A stretch of DNA of 64,000 nucleotides. Origin: Litomosoides sigmodontis (Eukaryota > Nematoda > Chromadorea > Rhabditida > Onchocercidae). The DNA lies in assembly GCA_963070105.1 (NCBI GenBank), contig OY718806.1:3196865-3260864 (forward strand), given 5' to 3'. The notes below the pieces were generated by a model. That model was given only the letters and a program-made list of their open reading frames with translations, was not told the origin of the DNA and did no database searches. Shown here piece after piece: positions 37,501-50,566 of this stretch. Within the stretch, counting starts at the first letter, position 1. Each line of letters starts with the position of its first letter. The translations under genes and the position numbers were made by a program.

Positions 37501-38912
37501 AAAGAAGTACTTTACTATCACGTTGTTCACATTTTTATTCCTTAAAAACGTTATGCAGACTGTGAACTGAAAGAAGCATTGCATATGAAGGTATTCATGA
37601 AATTTGATGATTACATCAGTGATCAGAATTTCACAGAGGCAAAGGCATTAGCAAAAAATATCGCAAAAAAATTCCTTCCGACAAAAATACAATTTCGAGT
37701 GAACAATCATACGATAAGAGTATCGATTCAATTATTGATAATCATAAATTAGACTAAATTTAATACAAGGAAGAATGGAAGATAATTGAAAATTTCCTCA
37801 GATATTGGAAGTTTTTCCAAATTTGGTTCACCATGCATCTGGAACGACGACTATCATCCATCCGATGCAGCATATGAGAAGTACGATAGCTTACAAATCT
37901 ACCGTTATTATGCCATGTGGGGTGCTGCAATATTATATCTTTTGGGTTTGGTCGTGTTCATTATTTGTTCAATATTTGGTATGGTTGGCTGTTGGCGAAG
38001 AAGCACAAAAATAGTTCTTACGACGGCATTGCTTATGCTTTTTTCAGGTGACTTTTAAAATTCTTTCCTTTTATCAGTCTCTGTGCTGCTCAATTCGCAG
38101 CAGCAATTACAATTTGACTTTTTCCACTCCGCAAATGATTTAGAACTTCACTTCTAACTTGATTACTTCTCTTTACTAGCTTATTTCATATTAAATGTGA
38201 CAGCTCAGTCATTTAAAGTTCATTGTTTCTGTTTGTCCCGAAAACTGCTACTTGTCGGTTATTATCTATTGTATACAATAGCTCTACCGCTAGTTACTTC
38301 TCAATGATTAAGGTCCAACACATCTACTGAGCATAAATAGTTACACGGAATTGAACCTCCATTTATTTTATACGGCTTAGCTGTAGCTACTTCATGCCCA
38401 GAATGCTCAGGAATTTCACGATCAAGCAACACTTTGAATGTTTATGTCCGACTGCATTAGAAAAAAATGTATTGCAACGGTTCGCATTAAAAAAAAATCC
38501 AATTTCGGAATTTCAATGATCAACTGGATTTTTTAGGATGGCGAGTGTTAAATTGAAATAAGAAAATGACCTAAATATAAAGTGCACCGCGTCCACCTTC
38601 CACTCACATTGTAGTCACATTTGAACATAATAACTGTAATGAATAACAGAACCACCTATTTGCAGAACTGTTACAAATATATAAATCAATAGTTGTGAGA
38701 CGGCGGAATGCAAGCCTAATTAGTTTAAGCGTAATGACATCTATGATGTTGTAGAAGTTCGAATAGTATTGAAGTTATCTTTGAAAGATTTGAAACAGTA
38801 TTAACTGAAGGGATGGCATGAAGCTGAAACTTTATCAAATAGCACTCCCATATATTATACTCTATTTTACCGAAATATTTTTCTTTATTGAAAAATTTGA
38901 TATTTACGTCAA

Positions 38913-38954
<42 letters not shown>

Positions 38955-40961
38955 GATCTTATTGAAGAAATTTTTGAAACTCTTCATGGATTTCAGTAAT
39001 GTTCCTTGCTGGTTCAATGGCGTGTTGGCATTTGGTGAATTACCTGGAGAGGCATGTACTTGATATGCCACCTTTTTATAAATCTTGGGAACCGGTAAGC
39101 TCATCAAATGATTGAAATATCCATAAGAATGAACAATAAATTAACAAAAAGGAAAAACGAGGAGTTTTTTTGCAGATTTTGAAACAAGGAACACGATTTA
39201 GCTATGGTTGGTCCTATGTAGTATCCTGGGTTGGTATCGCATTCATACTACTTGCGTCAACATTCATGCTACTATCCTACAAAAAAATCAAGGTTAATTT
39301 CTCCTTCGTTTCTTCAATTTCAGTTGACACTTCCAGTTAGTTGGCATTTATCAGTAACAGCTATTAACGGCCAAAATATCTGTGTGTGATATAATTAATG
39401 CACGCCATTTTTTTATTCGTTCTTTTTAACTCTATCCTCATTTTATGCACATTTCACAGAAATATTCGTTGATCAGAGTGGAAGAGAAATAGCATAGCGT
39501 ACATACACACATCACTCTTCTCCTCTCTTCGACCACTTCGAAAATAAGAAACTATGGGATACTACTCTTAAATCGCCATCATCAGTAATTCATTCCTTAG
39601 TTTGCTGAAGGAACTAGTCCATGTATGGATAAGGTATAGGTAGCATTTTGATCAATCTTACATGCCGAATGTCCATTTTGTGTGCGTGTGTATGTGTGTA
39701 GTTGATGTTGGGCGGTTTCCGTTTCCACAGCTAAATTATGATCTTTTGCGGTATAGAAAAGGCCTTGAACTTAACTGATATCGGCGATGCTCAAAAATTC
39801 CACCACATATGCCCGTAGGTTCAACATTTCAGTCTTTCTTCTCTGCCTCTCTGTCCTTTCACATATTTTGTATTTCATGCAATCTCCACAATATCCTTTC
39901 TTAATGTGCTTCTGTAATTTCTTTACAAGAGCAAGATGAAGAAAATAATGGGACAAATTGCACCTATACATATTACACATGCATACACTGGAGGAGGTGA
40001 CCATGAAATTATTTCTAAACGAAATTATTCCCACCTTGCCATCTTCTTATCTTCCTTCCCTTCCATTCTCATTCTCACTTCTATTGCTAGTGCAATACGA
40101 AATCTCACAAACCAATAATAAATACATAAAATGGCATTAGCAGTGAAGCCAAACAGAAGCAAACTGAAAAGGGAATTTTATGAAGATGGAAAGCGAGTTA
40201 TAATTTTTACACCTCCTAGGCTTTTTAAGGCTTTCCTGTTACTTCATTTTAATTTTCTCCACCCGATAAACGAATATTTTAGCGATGTGATGAATACAGA
40301 TAACTTTTTCCCTATTCAGATACTAATGTCGGGAGACATCAAGCATTTGTTTACATTGATATTCTAATATTAAATCTTTGGAAAGAAAACATTTACTAAG
40401 GAAATGTGCGTTAAAAACATAATTGAAATTTGGAGTGCACTGTAATTCGAGCTTTATATAGCAACCTTAGAAGTAAAAATTGCTAGTCAGTTCGAATTAA
40501 TTCTCTATTATAACGCTTCATTCTCCCCTTCTCCCCATATGACCTAATTTAATTCCCCAACACACCATCCACTCATTCCACTTTAAACTTTATTTCTTAA
40601 ATTCCTTTGCATCTTTTTTCTCATCTCCTACATTCCGCCAATGTTATTCTGAGATTCTTGCAGAAATGATTGATAGATACAACAGTTTTCAAAAAATCTC
40701 CTTCACTTCATTCATGCGAACGATTAACATTTCAGATTGGAAATGAGTTTCGAAATACATAAGTTTCAGGAGGAGGAAGAACGAGCTTTCGAAGCAAAGC
40801 ACGGTGCATACATGATGCCAAATTATTACGACAAATCTTCAGCAATGGTGCCGTACGGATATGGTACGTATGGCGGTTATCCAGCCGCATATCCGGCCGC
40901 ATACTACGGACAGTATCCGGTAGGTACGGGATATTATGGATATATGACATATGGTCGCTGA
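34554..40961 (+). CDS. Claudin-like four-pass membrane protein
   Basis: Six exons join in phase: 34554-34658, 37050-37194, 37802-38047, 38997-39094, 39176-39292 and 40770-40961, giving 300 aa. Claudin-fold proteins build cell junctions or act as channel subunits. Four hydrophobic segments are seen: LTSVFGLLGLALITLALTT after the start, AAILYLLGLVVFIICSIFGM, a segment around IVLTTALLMLFSVMFLAGSM, and YVVSWVGIAFILLASTFMLL. The loop between the first and second is long and includes YGLFLICF, resembling the conserved loop of nematode Clc-like claudins. The second segment is followed by VGCWRRSTK. The cytoplasmic tail starts with an acidic run (EEEERAFEAKHG) and ends in a Tyr/Gly/Ala/Pro-rich stretch (YGGYPAAYPAAYYGQYP). 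The first intron is 2.4 kb, long for this window. Assignment to Clc-like rather than another PMP22/claudin subfamily is moderately sure. Confidence 0.76.
38916..38951. repeat. (TA)n microsatellite
   Basis: About 18 TA units lie in the third intron of the claudin-like gene, just upstream of the exon that begins at 38997. Confidence 0.95.
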
Positions 40962-42338
40962 CGTCAAAAATGATAAAAACATTCCATATCGATATTTTGA
41001 AATATTGTTCCGTTCCATCCCGAGCATTGTAGCATTTCCAGATTTAATAACGCCTCCAAAAAATAAGTAATTTATGAGCCATTAGCAGAATTTGCCATTT
41101 CCAAATCCGTTTTAAATTTTATAGATGAAGGTCAGATATATTTTATGGATGTTAAATAAGAGACAAGCTGGTGGGATTAGTTAAGAACTAAATTACTCAA
41201 ATTTCATGCCACTTTGCTCAGACTTCGTTATTTTAACCATCCAGTTTATTAATGACATCAATATCATAAAACTGTATCAATAACATTACGGGTTAATTTG
41301 AGAAAATGCCTGATTTGGTCGGTTAAGTGCATTAAATCGGACAACAAAGTCCCAAGTTTCTAGCATATTCTTCGAAATCTTTCCCATGTTATGATTGACG
41401 AAAATGAATTCCTGAGTGGAATTATATGACCAATGAAAAGAACTTTGCCGGACCAAAATCTTGTTTGCTTCGTCATTATCCTTGTCGTTATCAAAACAGT
41501 TCGTTTGCTGTTCACCAATCCCTTCCTCTTATAACATGTCCGAAGTTAAGCGACACCCGTTATCCACGCTCAGTACATGTAACAAATCGATGTCACATAC
41601 GCCCTGCTCTGTAACTTATCCACACTTCATACCTCACGATGTGACGTCTGCACAGAGGACGCTGCACAGCCACTGAATCTCATTACCACAGTTTTAGTTG
41701 TTAGAACAAATAGATTTCGATTCACGTCACTGCATACTTTGATTCATGTCATATACACTGATCCACCACTGACAGCATCCATCATAACTATTGAAATTCA
41801 TTTCCCAGTAGGAACCGAAAACCACAAACAAACAAATGGAATTGTCATTTGTCTTAATGATGAAGTTTCCATTACTAACAATAAGGAATAGTAATTTTAA
41901 TTGCAATGTGGTGTAACCTTTTCAAACCTGCAAGTGCAAAACGCAGATTTTGAGTGCTTGAAATTACTATATGTGGCATACTCTACAGACATTGTATAAA
42001 TGATTTAACGAATCAACAAGAAACAGTAAACATAACATGAAAAATAAACAGTCTATTCACAGTGACATCAAAATTTTTTAAATACAGTTGAACACAGCTG
42101 CTTCTCATCTCACATATTAACACATCAGTTTGCGTTCACTTCCTTATTTTTTCCAATGTTGCTGTTAAACGCTTTTTTACTATGCCAACTCTCTGCAATA
42201 TGCCCATGCTAAAGCAATCTGTTCACTTCCTTTGTTTGTCGTTTAACGAATTTTTCGGAGATAATTGTAAAAAAGTAAAACAAAGATTGAACAACGTCTC
42301 GCCACTTTAAGCCGTATGTCTCTTATTAGTAACACAAT
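40962..42338. other. Intergenic between convergent genes
   Basis: The region separates the 3' ends of the claudin-like (plus) and GTPBP1-like (minus) genes. The open frames at 41426-41614 and 41461-41676 have no supporting features, and I see no gene. Confidence 0.55.
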
Positions 42339-45300
42339 TTATATATCATCATTATGCCTATATGATACCTTTGGTTTGTTTGCTGTACTATTTGCATGTT
42401 TTGAACAATTATATAAATCATTATCCTCCGTGAAAGAAAATTCTGCTGACGATGTGAAAAATATAAACAATTTACCTTTGTATTTGTGCTTCGGTCGAGT
42501 CTGTCTTGGAAGTGCAGGAGTATACGGATAAACTTTAGCGATTGTTCCTACAGCTTTTGTCCGACCTTCACGAAATACCATACGACTCCCAACAGAGAGA
42601 TACTCAGGATTTTTGATGAATTTAAATGTTACTATATCACGGTCTCCTGTTCGTAATACTGTTTTTGTCATATGTGTTATGGTTGCCGTTTGGCGAATCG
42701 AGCCAATATGCACTGAAAAGGCCTCAAATTTTCAGTCTAAAAATGGCAGTTTTTTGAGCTTAAAAAGTGCAATCCATTAAAATAACATCGTTCTCCTTTA
42801 GTTCTTCAGGCTAACCATTAAAGCTTCACGAATTGATATCACATCTTTACCACATAAACCTTGGAGATGTTCGACTTGAAAAATATTATTTGAGCGTAAA
42901 TTAATAAATAATAAAAGAAAAGCTCAAAATATACCCATTGCTTGATAATTTTCGGCAATTGTTGTCGGGTGATGAAGGATGAGTATATCAGCATCAAACT
43001 CCACAGAGGAAAATATGGCGATTTTAGGAGAAAGTAATACCATTCCTTTCCGTACTTCCTTTTTGCTCAACTTTCTACATAGTGTGTTGAATTAAGGATA
43101 TTTTAATTGAAAGTTTCGGCAATGCAAGAACACAAATTCTGTTCCGAAATGTGTGGTATTTTCAACAGGTAAGAAAAAAGGAAACGTTAGTTTCACAGAG
43201 ATGCAAATTTTACCTGATGGAAAATGATGCAGTTTGGCCGCACCGTATTTTTGATACTGGCATCCGTTTTCGCTGAATAGACTTTATTGGAATTGGAATA
43301 AATTCCCCGTAAGGATTTGGTCCAATTAACATTGTGTCGTTAAGAGAAATTATACCTAAAAATACTAAATGAATATTCTATAACGCACAGCTAGCCAGTA
43401 ATGAAATGAAGTATTTTTTATTGCAATAAATACAAAACCCGCAGAAGCAGCAATCTTTTAGCAGGAAATAGCATAACTTACCAGCTATGCATGTTCCTGA
43501 GACTACAGTGCCTACACCGTCCACCCAATATACATCATCTACTTGGAATTCTGCTGGACTATCCAAAGAAAATTTTCGTCGAAGCGGAATGAGATTGAAA
43601 AAAGAAAAAAGTAAGTGCAAATTGGAACCAGCAACGTTCGATATTTGAAAGATGGGACAGACCCTAAAAATGTTACTTGTTCAGATAAAAGTTAAGCTTA
43701 ATATTGTTGGGAATGGAAACACAGAAGTTGAATTCTTTATTCTTTTTCAAAAACTTACTTCCCACCGCTAAAATTACTGGCGGCATGAACGACATCTTCC
43801 AAAGTCTTGATCACCACTGGTAATTTCCGTACTCCTGGACTTTTCATCAATTTATCCAAATTCCTCATCGTTTCAGACAAAACCTTCAGCATTAACAGAT
43901 AGATTAACAATAGAGAGTTTTTAAAATAAAAGGGGTTGTGAAAACCACAGATATTCGTGGAATTATAAAATTGTGTGTAAAGGAAAATCAATTTTTATGT
44001 ATAAAATCAATTTCATTACTATACTACCGCGAATACATTTCATAAACATGGAAAAACGTAGCAAAGATTTTTTATAAAAAAGTGAAAATTGAACAACATG
44101 GATATTACCTGTTCAGGACACATATCGATTTTTGTAACAACGATAAATACCGGTACATTAAGACACAAGGCAAGTGACAGGTGCTCCTTTGTCATTCCAA
44201 TAATACCAGCATTCGCACCAACCTTAAGTTGCGAAATTATTGCACTACACATCATAATACATCAAGTGATTTTACTCTACTTCATCATGCATTACTATGA
44301 TTCCTTTTAGTAAAAATCACTATACTACTCTTATGCGCTGCTAACTTTACCAGTATACCAGTATTACCAAAAACAAGAAGACTAAAATATATATTACATA
44401 ACATATGATAATACGAAATACTACTTTCGACATCGTTTATGCCTCAAATGACTGCCAACAAACGTGTTCAAAGACATTCATAACAGGGCAAAGATACGAG
44501 TTCGAGTGATGATATCCAACCTAACTGGTTAGGTTATAAGGCAGAAATAAGAAAAAAAGTTTTAACCGTTATAGATGAATCTGCTCTTCAACCGAAAACA
44601 CGAAAATTAATCTAATTTCTATTCCATTGTCAAGTTTTATTCTAATCCGTGTTTAATTTCTAAGCTTTTTCATCTTCAATGATAATTTTAATATAATAGG
44701 CACTTTTTGATTATGGAAACCTGCTTTAAAAAAATTTTAAGTTTTCTCGCTCTACAGAAAATTCAAACGGAATAAAAATAGCAGCAGTATACCATCAACA
44801 TAGTGTAATCCGGAATGTGACCAGTCATTCCAAATATTGTTGTTTTCAAGTACTTCTCGTGCCCTGCCAGATCAATGAAAGTGATTACCTAAAGAGGAAA
44901 ATGAACGGATAAAAAAACTTCATTAGAACATATCACGTGAGAAACTACTTATTTTAAATTACGAAGATACCTTTGCGGAATTATGACAGATGGTAATCCA
45001 GTCAAGATGTCCACTGTGAGAGTCAGGTTTATTGACAACGTTACCGCTAATATCAAAACCTAGGATGTCATTCCCTACGGATGAAGTTCGACCTGACTCG
45101 AATTCATGTTTGTGTCTGAAAGTTCCACCATGAATGAAAGCATATTATAACTAAGTAATAGTCAGAATTATTCTACACAAGCGGATAAATAGATTACCGG
45201 AACAATTTTTGCCGAGCTTGTCCACGGCCATCGTCCAAAATGCCGTATGTTAGTACGCCCAGTAACGTTGATTTCCCTGCGTCTACATTGCCGACAACAG

Positions 45301-45997
45301 CTACACGCACCTGAAACCAAATACAAACTAGCCATTGTACTCGCCTGAAAGGCTGACATTTATTAAAATATTGAAAGAAAAGTAAACCTCGATAAAATCA
45401 TCAGGATCTACTTCTTTTCTGACAAGATGAGCACGTGTATAAAGGTTGCCCTGCTGTCTGGTCACTAAGCATGTAGATACTACTCCAGTCCCCTCCAGAA
45501 GCGCTATGTGCTTCTTCTCTGACAATTCTAAATCGTCTTTCGATAGACCTGTAACAATCCAGAAAAATTCAATTAATTGTAAACATTACTTCCAGCCACA
45601 TAGTTAAAATGATCATTCAAACAACTCATACCTCGTATTGTACTATCTTCAGCTGAAACGCCAAGGTCAATGACCGCTTCACCTTCACCAAGTACCAACA
45701 TCGACTGGACATAATCGCGATATCGATCCCTTTTAGCGTGGTCTTTACTTTCCGTTAGTGACAAACCGACAAGGAAATCCTTTGTTATCGCACACTGCTC
45801 CTCTTCATCCCGTCTATCATTCTCATCTGTTAATTCAATAATAAACGATTATTCCATGCATCTGGTAACTTAAAGAATGCTCGATGTTCAATGTATACGC
45901 TTATGTACCATAGAAGCTTACAGTAAAATTCAGCATCGCCATCATCATCATCGTTTTCTGCGAATAGGCTTGCGGCAGCTGCAGCACTGCTCTTCAT
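42339..45997 (-). CDS. gtpbp1: GTPBP1/GTPBP2-family GTPase
   Basis: GTPBP1-family proteins are translational GTPases related to eEF1A, linked to exosome-mediated mRNA turnover and ribosome quality control. Thirteen exons join in phase: 45997-45922, 45826-45632, 45548-45388, 45310-45198, 45115-44971, 44888-44793, 44222-44109, 43883-43759, 43663-43482, 43355-43214, 43074-42935, 42712-42476 and 42382-42339, giving 589 aa. G1 is [10 protein letters not shown]3 is DLAGHEKY and G4 is TKID. Family blocks follow: [62 protein letters not shown], and [13 protein letters not shown] near the end. The N-terminal block ([20 protein letters not shown]) precedes the G domain as in the family. The start is the first ATG after a TTTCAG acceptor 23 nt upstream. 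It is slightly shorter than human GTPBP1 (669 aa). GTPBP2 is the main alternative; the two are not separable by eye. Confidence 0.92.
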
Positions 45998-46567
45998 TGA
46001 ATGTGAAGTAGGAGGACAACCTGAAATTATCAAACTGTGACATTAGCCCTTATCATCTTCCTCATCAAATATTGGAATGCATAGATATCAGAATCAGTAA
46101 CAGGTCCTTACCAGAAAACCTGCCTGAGAAGATACCTTAGCGCTGTTCTCCACCCCTTCTTCACGCCACGACAAAAAACCAATCAGTCCATCTCACATCC
46201 ACCCAACGCCAACCTTCAAGGAGCAACCCTCTAACCGAAACCTCGTCTTTTCTGCTTATCCGAGAAATCTGACAACTCTCTACGTCTCTCATATTACCGT
46301 GCTATCCATAAATCTTGCCAATCTGTGACGTTTCCGCAATTTTCCTTCTCTCTACGTTTGTTAGTCTCGATTGCAACACGATCTCCGTTATTTCACGAGT
46401 TACGAGCTCGATAAGCAGTGAGGTGTGGTTGAGTGGTCAAGTGTATGGTTGGTGGACCTGGGGAGCTTACCTTATCATTACTCTTCGTGTAGTGCTACTC
46501 TTACGTTGACTGTGTTACTTACTTAGTACTTATAATTAAAAAGTTTTTTACAGAATAACGAGCAACA
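45998..46567. promoter_or_regulatory. Bidirectional promoter region
   Basis: This 570-bp gap separates the divergent starts of the GTPBP1-like (minus) and RBM42-like (plus) genes, so it must hold both promoters. Each start lies close to a splice-acceptor-like site (TTTCAG at 46021-46026 read on minus; TTTTTTACAG ending at 46553 on plus), consistent with spliced-leader addition. No TATA-type element was recognised with confidence. Confidence 0.55.
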
Positions 46568-48279
46568 ATGATTATGAACGAAAATCGTAGCATCGAGGAT
46601 GAGTTGGCTCTGTTAGTTTGCTCTCGGTTTTACTCCTCAGTATGAGGCACATTCTGTTTTAACTGGAACATTTCCTTCTTCACTAGCAATAAACCTGTGC
46701 ATTACTCGTGTACCATTTCTTTCTTTAGGTTTGAAAAGGAAATATCATCTGTTGATTCACATACTCGTGCAGCAAGCTGTCATGTAACAAGTGCACCCGC
46801 AGCTCAGCCGGATGTTTTACAAACATCTCCAAATGCAGCGGTTTCTCCTGTCCTCGGTAACATTTCAGTTCACCCATCAGTGCAACCAACCATTGGTCCA
46901 GCTATTCGACCCGAACCAAAACCGTTTATGGGTCCTTTTATCAGCAGTTCTGTATCATCGAATCCTACAAGTCCAACAGTGCGTCCAACACCCCCACCGT
47001 AAGTTTACTACTACTGCACCATATGTTGTAATTTCACTGAGCAACTTTTTAATTCATTCACATCAGCAATATTCTATTCAAATAACTTCCATTTTGCAGC
47101 TTTTTACCTCATGTAATGATGCGTCAAGGTTTTGTCCCCCAGACAGATATATCAATGCGATTCATACCACCTCAGGTGAAACTACAAATCAATTATTTTA
47201 CAATAATTGTAATGGAACCGCACACCTTAATGTTACCTTTTAAATTTCAGCTTCGATTACCATTAGTTGGTTTTATACGTCCAGTACACATGCCGCCTCA
47301 ACCAACCGTTCTTGAATCGGGTCCTAGTTTGTACGAGGATGCGGTGAAGAAGGATGATGGCAAAGATCGAACGAAAGATAGGGAGGTTGGAACAAGCTCG
47401 TTGAAAACTCAGGTTATCTAATTGTACAAATAGGTTTTACCATATACTGTGACCTGGTCGTTTAGCACATTAAACGTAATATTTGACCACTCCCATCATT
47501 TTTTAACGAATATTAGAAAAAAAGTCATTGTTTTAAAAGATAAAAGATATGCTGTCCTTCTATCTTTCATACGCTTCTCAAGCTGTTCCGTACTTCGGAG
47601 TTAATCATGTTTATTTTTAGGTGCTAACATCTGACCTAGAAGCGATTGCGCAGAAAATCCACTCGGAATCAACCCATCGTTCTACTTATATTGGACAAGT
47701 TATGCGTGGTGAGAAAAGGATGAAACGATTTTTGCGTTGTGGTGGTGGACAGGTAACGAAGATTTAAGATAAATAATGGTTTTTTCTCTTTATATTTTAT
47801 ATTTTCATATTCATGCATGTTTTAGGTTTGGGAAGATAAATCGTTGGCGGAGTGGGATCCAAATGATTTTCGCATCTTTTGTGGTGATTTGGGAAATGAA
47901 GTATCAGATGAATTATTGGCAAAGGCTTTTCGTAAATATCCTAGCTTCCAAAAAGCTAAAGTTATTCGAGAAGCTAGAACTAATAAATCAAAAGGCTATG
48001 GATTTGTTTCCTTTAAGCATCAGGATGTTAGCTGTTTTGAATCATTTATTTTTAAACTTTCCGACGAGCTACTGTTGACCTAACTTTAATCTTTCTATAT
48101 TCGAATTTTGATAGGATTTTAAGGTTGTCTTCCAGGATTTCGTTCGCGCTTGTCGTGAAATGGATGGAAAGTATGTTGGGAACAGGCCAATAAAGCTGAG
48201 GAAAAGCAATTGGAAGGATCGAAATATGGATATAGTTAAGAAAAAGAAGAAGCAGAAACAAAAACTTGGTTTAGCATAG
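46568..48279 (+). CDS. rbm42: RBM42-type RRM protein
   Basis: RBM42 binds RNA through one C-terminal RRM and interacts with hnRNP K. Seven exons join in phase: 46568-46611, 46729-46998, 47100-47175, 47251-47412, 47621-47752, 47826-48026 and 48136-48279, giving 342 aa. The N-terminal half is Pro/Ser/Thr-rich (for example TSPTVRPTPPP), as in the family, followed by IRPVHMPPQPT. The RRM shows RNP2 (FRIFCGDLG) and RNP1 (KGYGFVSF). The diagnostic RBM42 ending is present: YVGNRPIKLRKSNWKDRN, then a Lys-rich tail closing KLGLA. Two in-frame ATGs (46568 and 46574) are possible starts; both follow a TTTTTTACAG acceptor that ends at 46553. Confidence 0.92.
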
Positions 48280-49956
48280 ATCATTTATATTTCTCCACAT
48301 TTTTTTCGTTATCTTATTTAAAATACAGAGGTAATGCCTATATGTTGTATAGAATAATAATTTCATGGCATAACATCATGTTTATGTTTGATGTATCCAT
48401 ATTCTGAGCAACAATTAAGCTGTCCTTACGCATGTAAGGATGTTTCGCTACTTACTGTATTGTAAGTGAATTTGAAATCCTTCAATTTTTAGTACAATCG
48501 ATTCTCTGATTACTCGTAGTCACTGTAATAAATGAAATATTGAGTTTATTCATTACGTTCTCTAATATGTGTTTTCTTTCATCATCTTTTTTCTAGTTAT
48601 TTCAATATCGGCTACATGTTCCGCTGTCGTTGCAGATATGCTTGTGTATAGTCTTTACATATGACCACTGTTGAATTACATATGAGAAAAAGATTCGTAG
48701 GTACAATGTTTTGTTTTGTATGTCTACAGTTTTTTTCGTGTTGCGTTTGAGTGGAATGCAGTATACTGCATTGTGATTTTAATAGTGCATATAACAATGT
48801 ACTCATTGCTTGATAATAACAGTTGCGGAAAAGGAAATACGATTTTCTCTCTAAACTTACAATGAAAGGTGTTATACAGGGAGGTAAAGAACACTTTCAA
48901 CTTGATATTTTTTTATCTAAATTGATGTGAGAAAAAGGCAGATTAATTGAGTGGCAGAGATGTTGTATTGTTATGTTATGAATGAGTCAATGTGGTGTAG
49001 GGTTCTGTTTTTCTCCTTTTTTAAGAGTATATTGACATGAAATTTGACGATGTATTTTGTCTGTAAAATGTCAATAATACTGATTGGGAGAATAAAATGA
49101 TGAAAACATTTGAATTTTTTTCTGGAATCTGTGACAGCCAATTCTGGAAAGCAAAATGATGGTGGAAGAAGCCATACAATGCGTGAGTTGCTCATTAACT
49201 GATATAAGATCTTCGTATAGTGCGTAAAACTTTGCTTATTCTTTGAAATACGAGCCCTCTTAATGTGTTGGCCATGCGTCTGTTATTGTAGACGTGAGAC
49301 CGAGCTGAAATCTGTTCAACTGCGGTATTTCAGACTGGAGCGATCTTCGGTTTCTTAAGTAGACATACATTTTATATAAATATTGCGGGTAATATTAATA
49401 TTTCTGAAATCGGTTAAAAATCATTACTGAAAGGAATAAAATGCAATTACATCCAAGCTAAGAGTTGCATTAGCTAATTTTCAGTTTCATCTTCGGCGAT
49501 TTTATATTATCCTAGAATCAAGAATCGTGTATGTTTTACATGTTTGTGTTTTTGCAAACTAATTTTTAAAGGAAAAAGAAATCCTGAAAAAATGGGCATT
49601 TACAACGAATTTTTAGATAACTAGAGTAAGAGAAGGAATTCCTGTTAACACCGCTTCAATTCGTTTGTGCGCTATTGGAGCTGGACAGAGCTGAATTATG
49701 CGAAGTGGAAAGTAGTTCAGACTCAGAATTCGCTATTTAATGGGGTATTTTGATAGAGGATTGGCATGTTCAAATTTGCATAAAGATTTGAATCGAGAAA
49801 TTATCTAACTTCAAAATTTATGGAACAGTCTTCTGCAGTATTCCAAGTTTTCGAATTGATTTGATAAAATAAAAAGGAAGATGGGAAATAGAAATGAGGA
49901 GCTATTATTAATGTGAAATTTGAATTGAACAGTTACAAGCAATAATTAACACTTTC

Positions 49957-49997
49957 AAATGCTTCCATATCTGGAAGCATTTGATCTTCCAGATATG
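49957..49997. repeat. Two overlapping, mutually exclusive hairpins
   Basis: Hairpin A: aaatgcttcca (49957-49967) pairs perfectly with tggaagcattt (49972-49982) around a 4-nt loop. Hairpin B: catatctggaag (49966-49977) pairs perfectly with cttccagatatg (49986-49997) around an 8-nt loop. The right arm of A overlaps the left arm of B, so both cannot form at once. Confidence 0.85.
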
Positions 49998-50525
49998 AGT
50001 TGCTATATTAAATGGAGCTTCAAGCGTTCAATGATTGACTCTAGTGAGTGAGATGGAGTGAAGTAGCAATGCAAACTATTTTGATTTAGAAGTCTTTTTT
50101 GTGAAGTAAATTTTTAAAAGAAAACAGACCTAATGAATTCTATGAAGTTCGTATTGATGATGTATGATGCCAGGATTGAAGATATTTCTAATGTTGAGTG
50201 AATTGAACTTTATTTATATGGAACAGAAATGGTATGAAAAAAAATAGAATGGATTAAATGAGATAAAAATAAATGAGTATATGTTTCTACTTTAATTCAC
50301 GATAAGCAGGTTGATTTGTTTGAAATGAAAATTATATGAAATTCTCATCAAAATTTTTCAGTTATGTTTCAAATGGATCTAAGTGAAAGAATGAAGTTTA
50401 GCATTAAACACAATGATTAATTCAGCTGCAAATTTTGTTACAATATCGTAGGTAACCTTGGCAACCTCCTTACTAACAGCGTTTTTGAAAAGATCCATGT
50501 AAAAATTAAACTTATCACTTGTCCG

Positions 50526-50566
50526 TGCGTGTGTGTGTGCATGTGTGTGTGTGTGTGTGTGTGTGT
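50526..50566. repeat. (GT)n microsatellite
   Basis: GT units are interrupted by a single GCAT (about 50539-50542), followed by a run of about 12 GT pairs. Confidence 0.9.

Noticed and set aside
41538..41560. Short similarity to the internal part of 5S rRNA (ccgaagttaagcgac)
   Set aside because: Only about 10 bases match and none of the flanking 5S sequence is present; probably chance.
42800..42900. Possible extra exon in the GTPBP1-like gene
   Set aside because: The exons on either side (ending 42935, starting 42712) join directly and reproduce the conserved block [12 protein letters not shown] without it.
46420..46510. tRNA-like A-box (gtggttgagtggtcaag) resembling Leu/Ser tRNA
   Set aside because: No B-box (GGTTCGANTCC-type) follows at the right distance and no acceptor stem can be drawn.
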